Positions 55,052-64,000 of a stretch of 64,000 bases of DNA are shown here, piece after piece (position 1 is the stretch's first letter; the number at the start of each line of letters is the position of its first letter). The stretch is from positions 1 to 64,000 of the forward strand of contig CAMFND010000156.1 of the NCBI GenBank assembly GCA_945965395.1. Reading direction: 5' to 3'. The notes beneath the pieces were generated by a model. That model saw nothing but the letters and a program-made list of their open reading frames with translations, did no database searches and was not told where the DNA came from. The position numbers and the translations under genes were made by a program. Origin of the DNA: an uncultured Bacteroides sp. (lineage in GTDB: Bacteria; Bacteroidota; Bacteroidia; Bacteroidales; Bacteroidaceae).

Positions 55052-57220
55052 ATGAAAACCAAGCAATTTCTACTTATCCTATTAGCATGTCTTTGCTTCC
55101 CTTTTGCTCAGTTATGGGGTAATCCCGTAAACGGACTTCTGGAAAGAATTGATCCGGGAGCTTCCAAGAAATTCATCATACAAGTAAAGAAAGGACAATC
55201 CGATTTTTTTGAACTCGACCAGAAAGGTGACAAAGTAGTTATTCGGGGTAACAACTACGTAAACATCGCTACCGGCTTGAACTGGTATCTGAAATATTAC
55301 GCAGGCATTCATCTCTCATGGAACGGCATGACTGCCAAGTTGCCGGAAAGCTTGCCGAAAGTTTCTACTCCGGTACGCAAGGAAACCAACCTCTCCTTAC
55401 GCTACGATTTCAACTATTGCACTTATTCCTATACCATGGCTTTCTGGGACTGGGAACGCTGGGAAAAGGAAATCGACTGGATGGCACTGCACGGAATCAA
55501 CTTGCCACTGGCAGTAGTAGGTCAGGAGTGTGTATGGAAAAACATGCTGGAAAAACTTGGTTACTCAAAAGAAGAAATCAATAAATTCATTGCAGGACCT
55601 GCTTTCTTGGCATGGTGGGCCATGAACAACCTGGAAGGATGGGGCGGTCCCAATCCGGACAGCTGGTACACACAGCAGGAAGCACTGCAGAAGAAGATTC
55701 TGAAGCGTATGCGCGAATACGGCATCGAACCGGTATTTCCGGGCTATTCCGGTATGGTACCTCATGATGCCAATAAGAAACTGGGACTAAACGTAACCGA
55801 ACCCGCATTGTGGAACGGATTTACCCGTCCGGCTTTCCTGCTTCCTACCGACTCACGTTTCAACGAAATTGCTTCTTTATATTATAAGGAACTGGAAAAA
55901 CTGTTCGGCAAAGCCAACTATTACTCTATGGACCCGTTCCATGAACTTGAGGATGCGGGAAGTGTAGATTTTGATGCAGCCGGAAAAGCCGTACTTAAAG
56001 CAATGAAGGATGTCAATCCGAAGGCTACATGGGTGATTCAGGGATGGACGGAAAACCCGCGCCCGGAGATGATCAAGAACCTGAACAATGGGGATATCCT
56101 GATTCTGGACCTGTTCAGCGAATGCCGCCCGATGTGGGGTATTCCTTCTATCTGGAAACGTGAAAAGGGTTATGAGCAGCACGACTGGCTGTTCTGTATG
56201 ATAGAGAACTTCGGAGGCAACGTGGGTTTGCACGGACGTATGGACCAGTTGCTGAACAATTTCTACCTTACCAAGAACAATCCATTAGCCGCCCATCTGA
56301 AAGGTATCGGTCTGACCATGGAAGGCAGCGAAAACAATCCGGTGATGTTCGAGCTGATGTGCGAACTTCCCTGGCGTCCGGAGAAATTCACCAAGGAAGA
56401 ATGGTTAAAAGACTATCTCTTCGCACGCTACGGTGTACGTGATGAAAAAATTACACAGGCATGGAGCATTCTTGCCGACGGCATCTACAACTGCCCGTTT
56501 GGCAATAACCAGCAAGGCCCTCACGAATCCATTTTCTGCGGCCGTCCCGGACTGAACAACTTCCAGGCATCCAGCTGGTCTAAGATGCAGAACTATTATG
56601 ACCCGACCAGCACGGAAGCGGCAGCCCGCCTGATGCTGGAAGTAGCCGACAAATACAAAGGCAACAACAACTTTGAATATGACCTGGTAGACATCGTCCG
56701 TCAGTCACTCTCCGACAGAGGACGTATCGTCTACAACCAGACCATTGCCGACTTCAAGAGTTTCGACAAAAAGAACTTTGCAGCTCACTCACAAGAGTTT
56801 CTGAATATCTTGCTGGCACAAGACCGTCTGTTAGGCACCAGAAGTGAATTCCGCGTAGGACGTTGGATTGAACAGGCCCGCAACCTCGGAACTACTCCAG
56901 AGGAAAAAGATTTGTACGAATGGAATGCCCGCGTACAGATTACCACATGGGGAAACCGCGTATGTGCCAACGACGGAGGTCTTCGTGACTATGCCCATAA
57001 GGAATGGAACGGTCTTCTGAAAGACTTCTACTACAAACGCTGGGCAGCCTACTGGCAGACACTCCAGGATGTGCTTGATGGCAAACCGATGGTAGAACTG
57101 GACTACTATGCCATGGAAGAACCTTGGACACTTGCTCATAATCCGTACACATCGCAACCGGAAGGTGACTGTGTCAGCGTAGCAAAAGAAGTATTTAATG
57201 AAGTGTTTCCGAATAAGTAA
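55052..57220 (+). CDS. GH89 alpha-N-acetylglucosaminidase, secreted
   Basis: This 722-residue enzyme has a Sec signal peptide ending near QLWGN. It shares the layout of human NAGLU: a small N-terminal domain, a barrel starting about residue 110 (LRYDFNYCTYSYTMAFWDWERWEKEIDWMALHGINLPL, read across two family blocks), and a helical C-terminal domain. Candidate catalytic Glu residues lie in YSMDPFHELEDAG and GSENNPVMFELMCELPWR. It removes terminal alpha-GlcNAc as found in mucin O-glycans or heparan. It leads a five-gene unit with an HGSNAT-like gene, susC, susD and GH92. Confidence 0.92.
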   Translation: MKTKQFLLILLACLCFPFAQLWGNPVNGLLERIDPGASKKFIIQVKKGQSDFFELDQKGDKVVIRGNNYVNIATGLNWYLKYYAGIHLSWNGMTAKLPESLPKVSTPVRKETNLSLRYDFNYCTYSYTMAFWDWERWEKEIDWMALHGINLPLAVVGQECVWKNMLEKLGYSKEEINKFIAGPAFLAWWAMNNLEGWGGPNPDSWYTQQEALQKKILKRMREYGIEPVFPGYSGMVPHDANKKLGLNVTEPALWNGFTRPAFLLPTDSRFNEIASLYYKELEKLFGKANYYSMDPFHELEDAGSVDFDAAGKAVLKAMKDVNPKATWVIQGWTENPRPEMIKNLNNGDILILDLFSECRPMWGIPSIWKREKGYEQHDWLFCMIENFGGNVGLHGRMDQLLNNFYLTKNNPLAAHLKGIGLTMEGSENNPVMFELMCELPWRPEKFTKEEWLKDYLFARYGVRDEKITQAWSILADGIYNCPFGNNQQGPHESIFCGRPGLNNFQASSWSKMQNYYDPTSTEAAARLMLEVADKYKGNNNFEYDLVDIVRQSLSDRGRIVYNQTIADFKSFDKKNFAAHSQEFLNILLAQDRLLGTRSEFRVGRWIEQARNLGTTPEEKDLYEWNARVQITTWGNRVCANDGGLRDYAHKEWNGLLKDFYYKRWAAYWQTLQDVLDGKPMVELDYYAMEEPWTLAHNPYTSQPEGDCVSVAKEVFNEVFPNK

Positions 57221-57255
57221 TTAAGAATTGCAATAACCATTAATCAGAAAGCACC

Positions 57256-58323
57256 ATGAAACGATTGCTGTCATTAGACATCTTACGCGGCATCACGGTA
57301 TGCGGCATGATTCTGGTAAACAATGCCGGAGGCCCCGTTTCGTACGCACCGTTGCGTCATTCTGTATGGAACGGACTCACTCCGTGCGACCTGGTTTTCC
57401 CGTTCTTTCTGTTTATGGTCGGTATCTCCACCTACATTTCTCTTCGGAAATTTAACTTCGAACCTACCTCGGAAGTGGTCAAAAAGATTGTTCGGCGTAC
57501 GTTCCTTATCATTCTAATCGGATTAGCGATTGACTGGTTTGGATATGTGTGCAATGGAGACTTCTTCCCCATCGACACTCTGCGCATTCCTGGTGTATTG
57601 CAACGAATTGGCCTATGTTACGGCATCGTATCGCTTATGGTCATTTATATCAATCATAAGTATCTCCCATGGATTTGCGGTGGATTACTACTTGCTTATT
57701 CCATCTTACTTCTGACAGGAAATGGCTATGCCTGCGATGACACCAATCTGCTTGCGGTCATCGACAGAGGCGTATTTGGAGAAGCCCATCTTTACAAAAA
57801 GAGTCCGATTGATCCGGAAGGCCTTGCCGGCACACTATCTGCCGTAGCCCACACGCTCATCGGATTTATGTGTGGCAGATTGTTGCTGGAAAAGATTTCT
57901 GTAAACAAACGGATTGTCAAGCTCATTACAGCAGCTGTAATTATGCTGGTCATCGGTTATGTACTTTCCATTTGGATGCCGATTAACAAACGAGTATGGT
58001 CTACCACCTTCGTTTTAGTCACATGTGGATGGGGCTCTCTGTTATTGGCATTACTTATGTATGTAATAGACGTAAAGAACATCAATAAAGGATGGACCTT
58101 CTTCCTGGTTTTCGGAATGAATCCTTTGTTCCTTTACGTGCTCAGTGAGGTTGTGGCAATCATATTCTCTCAATGGGAAATAAAAGACGCTATCTATCAA
58201 ACAATCACCATTGCTGTTCCAGATGAATATCTGGCCTCTCTTATCTATTCATTACTATTCTGCTCAGTAATGGGATTAACCGGCTACATCCTTCATCGTA
58301 AAAAAATCTATATCAAGATTTGA
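57256..58323 (+). CDS. HGSNAT-like transmembrane acetyltransferase (DUF5009 family)
   Basis: This 355-residue inner-membrane protein has about ten hydrophobic helices. It begins MKRLLSLDILRGITVCGMILVNNAG, as in heparan-alpha-glucosaminide acetyltransferase relatives. RHSVWNGLTPCDLVFPFFLFMVG aligns with the human HGSNAT active site, giving H35 as the counterpart of the acetyl-accepting His269 (the alignment is from memory). TLRIPGVLQRIGLCYG is another conserved block. It may move acetyl groups across the membrane onto glucosamine so that GH89 can act. It starts 35 nt after GH89. Confidence 0.85.
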   Translation: MKRLLSLDILRGITVCGMILVNNAGGPVSYAPLRHSVWNGLTPCDLVFPFFLFMVGISTYISLRKFNFEPTSEVVKKIVRRTFLIILIGLAIDWFGYVCNGDFFPIDTLRIPGVLQRIGLCYGIVSLMVIYINHKYLPWICGGLLLAYSILLLTGNGYACDDTNLLAVIDRGVFGEAHLYKKSPIDPEGLAGTLSAVAHTLIGFMCGRLLLEKISVNKRIVKLITAAVIMLVIGYVLSIWMPINKRVWSTTFVLVTCGWGSLLLALLMYVIDVKNINKGWTFFLVFGMNPLFLYVLSEVVAIIFSQWEIKDAIYQTITIAVPDEYLASLIYSLLFCSVMGLTGYILHRKKIYIKI

Positions 58324-58353
58324 TAAAAACTAACCTTTTAAAAATCTAAGTTT

Positions 58354-61344
58354 ATGTGTAAAGTACAATTGAAAAATGCAAGACTAAGGCCATTCGCTTT
58401 GTTTATGGCTCTTTTTCTGATGAATGTCTCATGGGCATTTGCGCAGCTCACAGTGACAGGTAATGTACAAAGTACAACCGGTGAACCACTGATTGGTGTA
58501 AACGTCATTGAAAAAGGCACCACCAATGGAACTGTTACAGACCTGGACGGAAACTACACACTCCGTGTGGCAAAAGGGAAGACCCTTGTATTCTCTTACA
58601 TCGGCTTTTTATCACAAGAAGTTGTGGTAAATAACGCTAAAGTCAATGTTACTTTGAAAGAAGATACAGAAACATTGGACGAAGTTGTTGTTATTGGTTA
58701 TGGTAGCATGGCACGTAAAGACGTTACCAGCTCCATCACTACTGTAAAGGCAGACCAATTAAATGTAGGTGTATTCTCAGATGCAGCTAGTATGCTTCAA
58801 GGAAAAGTTGCCGGTCTGAACATCACCACTTCCGGTGACCCGAACGGTTCTCCGAGCATTACTTTACGTGGTTCTTCTTCTTTACGTACAGGCGAAGCCA
58901 TGCAACCTTACTACGTAATCGACGGTATTCCGGGCGTAGACATCTCTATGGTAGCTCCTGATGATATTGAAAGTATTGATGTACTCCGTGATGCTACAGC
59001 AACTGCCATCTATGGTTCTAAAGCTGCCAACGGTGTTATCATTATCAATACCAAGAAAGGGAAAAAGGGAATGGAACGTACCAATGTGTCTTACAGCGGT
59101 TATGTAGCTTTCGATAAAATTCTGAACACACTGGATATGGCTACCGCAGATGACCTCCGCAACTATTATGAACAGAGAGGTGAAGAGCCCAAAAATGATT
59201 TAGGTTACAATACTAATTGGCAAGACGAAGTACTGCGTACAGCTATCAGCCACAACCACAACTTGTCCATCAATGGTGGTGGTGAAAAGACCACTTATAT
59301 GGCCAGCTTAAACTACCAACAACGTGAAGGTGTTATCATGGGCTCTAGCATGGACCGTTTGAATGTTCGTTCTTTGGTAACTACTAAAGTACTGAAAGAC
59401 CGTCTCGAAATTTCTGCCGGCGTAAATGCAAGATACGGAAAAGGGGTCGGTGTTCCAATGGGAAATGAAGGAGCCTCTGTATTAGATGCCATGAACTACT
59501 TCTCTCCGGGACTTCCAGTTAGAAACGAAGACGGTTCCTGGAGTACTGCCATCACCGGTTCAAAAAGCTACAACCCGATGTCTTTGATTTATGAAGATAC
59601 ATCTGAAACAATCTATAAGAATACACAGTTATTAGGTAAAGCCAGCCTGGAAATCTTAGAAGGTTTAAAATGGAATGTAAACTATTCATTCACTAACAGC
59701 CAAAAGACCTATAGCTCTTACGACAGTCATAAGTCACAGATTGAAGGTCTTGCAGCAAATAATGGTCAGGCAAAACGTAATACCTATTTTGGCCATGAAC
59801 ATATCTTTGAAACCTACGGAAACTACGATACCACCTTTAACGACATACACAAGCTGTCTTTGATGGCTGGTTATTCATGGGAAGAAAAAATGTCAAACGA
59901 CGGATTCGGTTTGACCGTACATGATTTCTACGATGATGTACTGAAATGGAATCAGTTAACTTATGCCAGTACAATTGACGGCATGCCTGCTGTAGAAAGT
60001 GGAACAAAGGAAACCGTCCGTAATATTTCATTCTATGGTCGTGCCAGCTACTCTTTCAATAGCCGTTACATGCTGCAGGCTACTGTACGTCGAGATGGTT
60101 CTTCTGTATTCGGTAAGAATAAATGGGGTACCTTCCCTTCTGTCAGCTTGGCTTGGAACATCACTGAAGAAGAATTCATGAAAAACCAGAATTTGTTCGA
60201 CAACTTGAAATTCCGTATAGGATATGGTGTCAGCGGTAATGCCTTGGGATTCGGTGCCTACACTGCTGTAGAAACTTACGGAGCATCTGGTTTCTTTACC
60301 TATAATGGAAAACAATGGCGTACACTGGCTGCCACCAAGAATGCCAACCCTGATTTGAAATGGGAAACTACAGGTATGTTTAACGTTGGTTTGGACTACG
60401 GATTGCTTAACGGCCGTCTGAGCGGTACCATCGAATTTTATAACAAGAAGACAAAAGACCTGATTTGGAACTATCCGGTTTCTACTAACATCTATCCATT
60501 CGGTGACATTGCAGCTAACGTAGGTGAAATTACCAACACTGGTGTGGAAATTTCTATCAATGCCATTCCTGTTCAGACCAAGGACTTCACTTGGAATACT
60601 ACTTTAACTCTTTCTCACAACAAGAATACTGTAGACAGATTGTCTAATGACAAGTTCAAGGTAGGCGTATTTACCCAAGGTGATCCAATGGTAGCCGGTG
60701 TTTCTGCTGAAGGTTATACACAGCGTATTATCGAAGGTCAACCTCTTGGCACATTCTTCACTTACGAATTCGCTGGCTTTAACGACGCAGGCAACGCTAC
60801 TTACTATGAAAGAGACGAAGAAACAGGCGAACGTACAGGTAACACAATTGAAAACCCAGGTTATAAGGATCGTACAATTACAGGATGCGCTCAGCCAAAA
60901 CTAAACTTTGGATGGAACAATACGTTCAACTATAAAAACTGGAACGCAACTGTATTCTTTACTGGAGTAATCGGTAACGATATCTACAATGGTACACGTG
61001 CCAACTACATGAGCCCTGAAATGCTTTCAGGTGGAAAAAATGTATTGAAAGAATACTTTGACAATCCGACAACTTCAGGTTGTTTGCCATCAGACCGCTT
61101 CATTGAAAATGGGTCTTACCTACGCTTAAGTACTCTTTCTATTGGCTATACATTCAAGAACTTCAATGGTTGGTTGCAGAACGCCCAATTATATGTTACT
61201 TGCAATAACTTGTTCACCATAACAGGTTATAAGGGACTTGACCCTGAAGTAAACATGGGTGGGATTGATCCGGGTGTTGATTATCGTTGGAGTGCATACC
61301 CGCATACACGTACTACAATGGTAGGCTTAAAGATTAATTTCTAA
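58354..61344 (+). CDS. SusC/RagA-family TonB-dependent transporter (GH89 locus)
   Basis: This 996-residue outer-membrane receptor has a signal peptide ending near WAFAQ. A carboxypeptidase-D regulatory-like domain follows, with TTGEPLIGVNVIEKGTTNG. The SusC segment TETLDEVVVIGYGSM lies near residue 108, then the plug (GKVAGLNITTSGDPNGSPSI) and the barrel, which ends TTMVGLKINF. It pairs with the SusD-like protein encoded 21 nt downstream. The substrate is probably a host glycan carrying alpha-GlcNAc, judged from the GH89 gene. Confidence 0.94.
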   Translation: MCKVQLKNARLRPFALFMALFLMNVSWAFAQLTVTGNVQSTTGEPLIGVNVIEKGTTNGTVTDLDGNYTLRVAKGKTLVFSYIGFLSQEVVVNNAKVNVTLKEDTETLDEVVVIGYGSMARKDVTSSITTVKADQLNVGVFSDAASMLQGKVAGLNITTSGDPNGSPSITLRGSSSLRTGEAMQPYYVIDGIPGVDISMVAPDDIESIDVLRDATATAIYGSKAANGVIIINTKKGKKGMERTNVSYSGYVAFDKILNTLDMATADDLRNYYEQRGEEPKNDLGYNTNWQDEVLRTAISHNHNLSINGGGEKTTYMASLNYQQREGVIMGSSMDRLNVRSLVTTKVLKDRLEISAGVNARYGKGVGVPMGNEGASVLDAMNYFSPGLPVRNEDGSWSTAITGSKSYNPMSLIYEDTSETIYKNTQLLGKASLEILEGLKWNVNYSFTNSQKTYSSYDSHKSQIEGLAANNGQAKRNTYFGHEHIFETYGNYDTTFNDIHKLSLMAGYSWEEKMSNDGFGLTVHDFYDDVLKWNQLTYASTIDGMPAVESGTKETVRNISFYGRASYSFNSRYMLQATVRRDGSSVFGKNKWGTFPSVSLAWNITEEEFMKNQNLFDNLKFRIGYGVSGNALGFGAYTAVETYGASGFFTYNGKQWRTLAATKNANPDLKWETTGMFNVGLDYGLLNGRLSGTIEFYNKKTKDLIWNYPVSTNIYPFGDIAANVGEITNTGVEISINAIPVQTKDFTWNTTLTLSHNKNTVDRLSNDKFKVGVFTQGDPMVAGVSAEGYTQRIIEGQPLGTFFTYEFAGFNDAGNATYYERDEETGERTGNTIENPGYKDRTITGCAQPKLNFGWNNTFNYKNWNATVFFTGVIGNDIYNGTRANYMSPEMLSGGKNVLKEYFDNPTTSGCLPSDRFIENGSYLRLSTLSIGYTFKNFNGWLQNAQLYVTCNNLFTITGYKGLDPEVNMGGIDPGVDYRWSAYPHTRTTMVGLKINF

Positions 61345-61365
61345 TTCATCAATACAGATAAAATT

Positions 61366-63012
61366 ATGAAAGCAAATATAAAAACTTTATTAACAGTTTG
61401 TGCTGCTGGGCTAATTACTGGCTGTACAGACTTGGATGTAAAAGTCGAATCACAATATACTGAATATCCGATTGATAATCAAATTGCAGTAGAAGGTAAG
61501 CTTGCCGATGTCTACTTTCAATTGCGTGGAACATACGGACGAAGATTCATGGAAGCCATGTCATTGTCAAGTGATGAATACACAGCTGTTTCATACGGTG
61601 GTGGTTGGTACGACAGTGGTGCCTACGCACACCCCAGCCTTCATGACTTTACTGCAGAAGATGCGACCATTGACTGGATGGGAAATCTAACTGCAGGTTG
61701 TACCAAAGCCAATACTGTTATCCGTGACCTGGGTGGTGATGAGGCTAATCCGGTGAACATTGCTCCTGCCCGTGCCATGCGTGCACTTTTCCATTTTTAC
61801 ATGATGGATTGCTGGGGAGATGCTCCGATTTTGGATCATCTGCCTGCTGAAGGCGAGTTGATTGACCGCTCACCGCGTGCAGATGTAGCTAAATTCATTG
61901 AATCTGAATTAAAGGAGATCATTCCTTTGTTGACAGAAGAAGTAAATGACAACACATACGGCAAACCGACTAAATGGATGGCAGAAGCTCTGTTGGTAAA
62001 ACTTTATATCAACTGGCCTGTCTACACAGCAGCTTCAGTTGACCAGTATGATGCAAATGCATATTCTAACGGAAAATTGAACGATTGTATTGCTCTTTGT
62101 GATGACATCATCAATAGCGGCAAATTCAATCTTGGCAGCATGAGCTATCAGATGAAGTTTGGCCCAGATAACGGATCACATGTTGAAGACTTTATTTATG
62201 CAATGCCGTATGATACTTATACAGAAAAAGGTCTACAGTATGGTCGTGCACGTACTTGGAAACAAGCTGGAGACGTTGACATCAGTTACTATGGCATGAA
62301 GCTTAGCAGTTCAGCCGGTGGATATATCACTATGACTCCCGAATTTGCCTCATTGTTTGATGACCCAGGGAAAGCAGGCGACCGTGCAAAGAGTATTTTG
62401 GGAGGCCCTGTATTTGTGTATAATTCGAAAACATACGAACCTACAAGTGAACCTGCACTGAATATTAAGGGTGAACAAATTGTACTTACAAAAAACATTA
62501 CGCTTGACACTCCTAATGATCCACAATTAGGTGTAGGAGATGATTTGGAGGGATATAATCAGGGTTACCGTTCAGTAAAATTCTTCGTAATAGATGATGA
62601 CTACAAGAATGGAAGAGACCAGTCAAATGACCTTCCTATTTTCCGTTATGCAGATATTCTATTGACAAAAGCAGAAGCCCTGTTACGTGGTGGAGTATCT
62701 ACAGAAAGACCTCAGGATACCCCTGTAAGCTTATTTAATGAAATTCGTAGATATGTACATGCTGATGAAGTAACGAGCGTAGACCTCGAAGAATTGTATG
62801 ATGAACGTGGCCGTGAATTCTTTGATGAGAACTGGCGTAGAAATGATATGATTCGCTTCGGTCATTTCGAAGATGAGTTCTTCCCACACTATCAGAATTT
62901 CCCAACAGCAAACTTTGACAAGACACGTCGTATCTTCCCGTTGCACAGAGACATGCTGAATACGAACCCGAACTGGGAACAGAATCCGGGTTATCCTAAA
63001 TATCAGAACTAA
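61366..63012 (+). CDS. SusD/RagB-family nutrient-binding lipoprotein (GH89 locus)
   Basis: This 548-residue lipoprotein has a short signal peptide and lipobox LITGC followed by TDLDVKVESQYTEYP. The core shows ARAMRALFHFYMMDCWGDAPI and KPTKWMAEALLVKLYINWPVY, typical SusD helical pairs. Near the C-terminus are DLPIFRYADILLTKAEALLRGG and DERGREFFDENWRRNDMIRFG. It forms the lid of the SusC transporter encoded just upstream. A strong hairpin follows. Confidence 0.93.
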   Translation: MKANIKTLLTVCAAGLITGCTDLDVKVESQYTEYPIDNQIAVEGKLADVYFQLRGTYGRRFMEAMSLSSDEYTAVSYGGGWYDSGAYAHPSLHDFTAEDATIDWMGNLTAGCTKANTVIRDLGGDEANPVNIAPARAMRALFHFYMMDCWGDAPILDHLPAEGELIDRSPRADVAKFIESELKEIIPLLTEEVNDNTYGKPTKWMAEALLVKLYINWPVYTAASVDQYDANAYSNGKLNDCIALCDDIINSGKFNLGSMSYQMKFGPDNGSHVEDFIYAMPYDTYTEKGLQYGRARTWKQAGDVDISYYGMKLSSSAGGYITMTPEFASLFDDPGKAGDRAKSILGGPVFVYNSKTYEPTSEPALNIKGEQIVLTKNITLDTPNDPQLGVGDDLEGYNQGYRSVKFFVIDDDYKNGRDQSNDLPIFRYADILLTKAEALLRGGVSTERPQDTPVSLFNEIRRYVHADEVTSVDLEELYDERGREFFDENWRRNDMIRFGHFEDEFFPHYQNFPTANFDKTRRIFPLHRDMLNTNPNWEQNPGYPKYQN

Positions 63013-63025
63013 CCTGTCTATAATA

Positions 63026-63058
63026 AAATATCGGTGAGGCCTTTCCTCACCGATATTT
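63026..63058. terminator. Hairpin terminator after susD
   Basis: Arms AAATATCGGTGAGG (63026-63039) and CCTCACCGATATTT (63045-63058) form a perfect 14-bp stem with a 5-nt loop, flanked by A/T-rich DNA. It may terminate or attenuate transcription into the GH92 gene. Confidence 0.8.
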
Positions 63059-63196
63059 ATAAATTTCTATTATCTATAAATTTTCAAAGTTTACCTTTAA
63101 GAAGCATACCAACAGATTGCTCAAAACCATAAACATATATAATTGCATTTTATTTCATAGGAATAAAAAAATCGCAATTACATCGTTTTAAGATTT

Positions 63197-64000
63197 ATGA
63201 AAACACATTTTACCACATTACTCAAATCTATAATTTATGGAGCAATCACTCCTGTGATTATATCATGTACTAACGGCCAAAATGATAATAATCTTTTGTC
63301 ATACATTGACACAAGAGTAGGCACTGCTGCCAGTACAACTCACACAGCTGGAATGTTTGGCAAACACACCGAAGAATACGGACAAACATTACCTGCCGTA
63401 CTGGAGCCTAATGGGATGAACTTCTGGACACCACAAACACAGGATACTGAATTAAAATGCATCGCCCCTTATTATTACCGTGACTCCTTGTTTCAAGGCT
63501 TTCGCAATTCGCATTGGATTGTAGGAGGATGTACCCAGGATTACGGTTCTATGACATTAACATCTTTATTCGAATCATTACGTTGTACACCACAAAAAAG
63601 AGGAACGCGATTCTCACACAAACAGGAAATTGCTACCCCTTCTTACTATTCCGTTTCTTTGCCTGATGAACACCTTCAGGCTGAAATGACAGGCCGCTCA
63701 CGGTCTGCAATTTTTCGCTTTACTTACCAGAAAGCCGGAAGAGCTTATCTCATCGTCAATCCTAACAGCGATGAAGGAGAAGGGTACATTGAAATTGATA
63801 CCCTTCAAAAACGTATCTACGGATACAATCCCGTACACCGCATTTATCAAGGCTGGGGAGAACCAGCTGGATACAGCGGTCATTTTATCGTGGACTACCA
63901 AAAGGAACCATGTGAATTCGGAACTTTTCATGAAGACAGCGTGTTCCCTGGACACATTCAAATTAAAAACGAAAAAAATATCGGTATCTATATAGGCTTT
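63197..64000 (+). CDS. GH92-family alpha-mannosidase-like protein, N-terminal part
   Basis: The gene starts at the ATG at 63197 and remains open for 268 codons to the window end. The N-terminus has a signal peptide with a plausible lipobox VIISC. The first domain shows YIDTRVGTAASTTHTAG, YGQTLPAVLEPNGMNFWTPQT and AIFRFTYQKAGRAYLIVNP, which fit the N-terminal beta-sandwich of GH92 exo-alpha-mannosidases. The usual GGHGHT block is replaced, so this may be a divergent subfamily. The catalytic domain lies outside the window. It is probably the fifth gene of the GH89 locus. Confidence 0.82.
   Translation, partial: MKTHFTTLLKSIIYGAITPVIISCTNGQNDNNLLSYIDTRVGTAASTTHTAGMFGKHTEEYGQTLPAVLEPNGMNFWTPQTQDTELKCIAPYYYRDSLFQGFRNSHWIVGGCTQDYGSMTLTSLFESLRCTPQKRGTRFSHKQEIATPSYYSVSLPDEHLQAEMTGRSRSAIFRFTYQKAGRAYLIVNPNSDEGEGYIEIDTLQKRIYGYNPVHRIYQGWGEPAGYSGHFIVDYQKEPCEFGTFHEDSVFPGHIQIKNEKNIGIYIGF

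Noticed and set aside
1..64000. tRNA, rRNA, integrase or transposase genes
   Set aside because: I looked through the gaps and the translated frames and saw none. Small RNAs without strong motifs could be missed by eye.

Overview
The window reads as a chromosomal segment of a gut Bacteroidota, most likely Bacteroidaceae (Bacteroides or Phocaeicola). The evidence is two SusC/SusD systems, TAnnTTTG-type -7 promoter elements, many lipoproteins, ArgR next to a GNAT protein in the arginine cluster, and 19-22 nt intercistronic gaps. No rRNA, tRNA, CRISPR array or transposase gene was seen. Species cannot be fixed from the sequence alone.

Layout. (1) 1-24.5 kb is mostly housekeeping: the end of a YicC-like gene, gmk, a small membrane protein, nadD, a metallophosphoesterase, menA, a GNAT, a lone GH35 beta-galactosidase, recG-ispD-DJ-1, the TonB/ExbD/ExbB motor with pdxJ, nadK, an orphan PL8 chondroitin/hyaluronan lyase, an acyl-CoA ligase with an XRE-cupin regulator, a Gfo/Idh/MocA oxidoreductase, proB, a HAD phosphatase, and a PepSY membrane protein. 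(2) 24.5-30.3 kb carries a methyltransferase and the arginine cluster argR-GNAT-argG-argC-[four-helix-bundle insertion]-argD. (3) 30.4-52 kb is a beta-mannan (galactomannan or acetyl-galactoglucomannan) utilisation locus. It encodes SusC, SusD, two surface glycan-binding lipoproteins, two GH26 mannanases, a GH130 mannosyl-glucose phosphorylase, a fimbrillin-like lipoprotein, an MFS symporter, mannobiose 2-epimerase, an AraC regulator, a GH36 alpha-galactosidase and an SGNH acetylesterase. (4) 52.4-54.9 kb holds proC, a small membrane protein and a MATE exporter. (5) 55-64 kb is the start of a second, host-glycan-type locus: GH89 alpha-N-acetylglucosaminidase, an HGSNAT-like acetyltransferase, SusC, SusD, and a GH92 gene cut by the window end.

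The mannan locus makes biochemical sense as a whole. Surface GH26 cuts mannan, SusC/D and the binding proteins import oligosaccharides, and GH36 and the esterase strip galactose and acetyl groups. The second GH26 trims to mannobiose, the MFS carrier imports it, the epimerase makes mannosyl-glucose, and GH130 phosphorolyses that to mannose-1-phosphate and glucose.

The strongest unexplained signals are: (a) a 25-bp operator-like element found four times in the mannan locus, each exactly 11 nt upstream of a TAnnTTTG promoter element, with a fifth weaker copy; (b) three intergenic arrays of imperfect palindromes, unrelated in sequence but all with a 22-bp period and with inverted outer units, next to GH35, proB and proC; (c) a four-helix-bundle gene between 21-bp perfect inverted repeats inside the arginine operon; (d) a fimbrillin-like lipoprotein in the mannan locus whose C-terminal module resembles that of the neighbouring TIG-domain glycan-binding protein.
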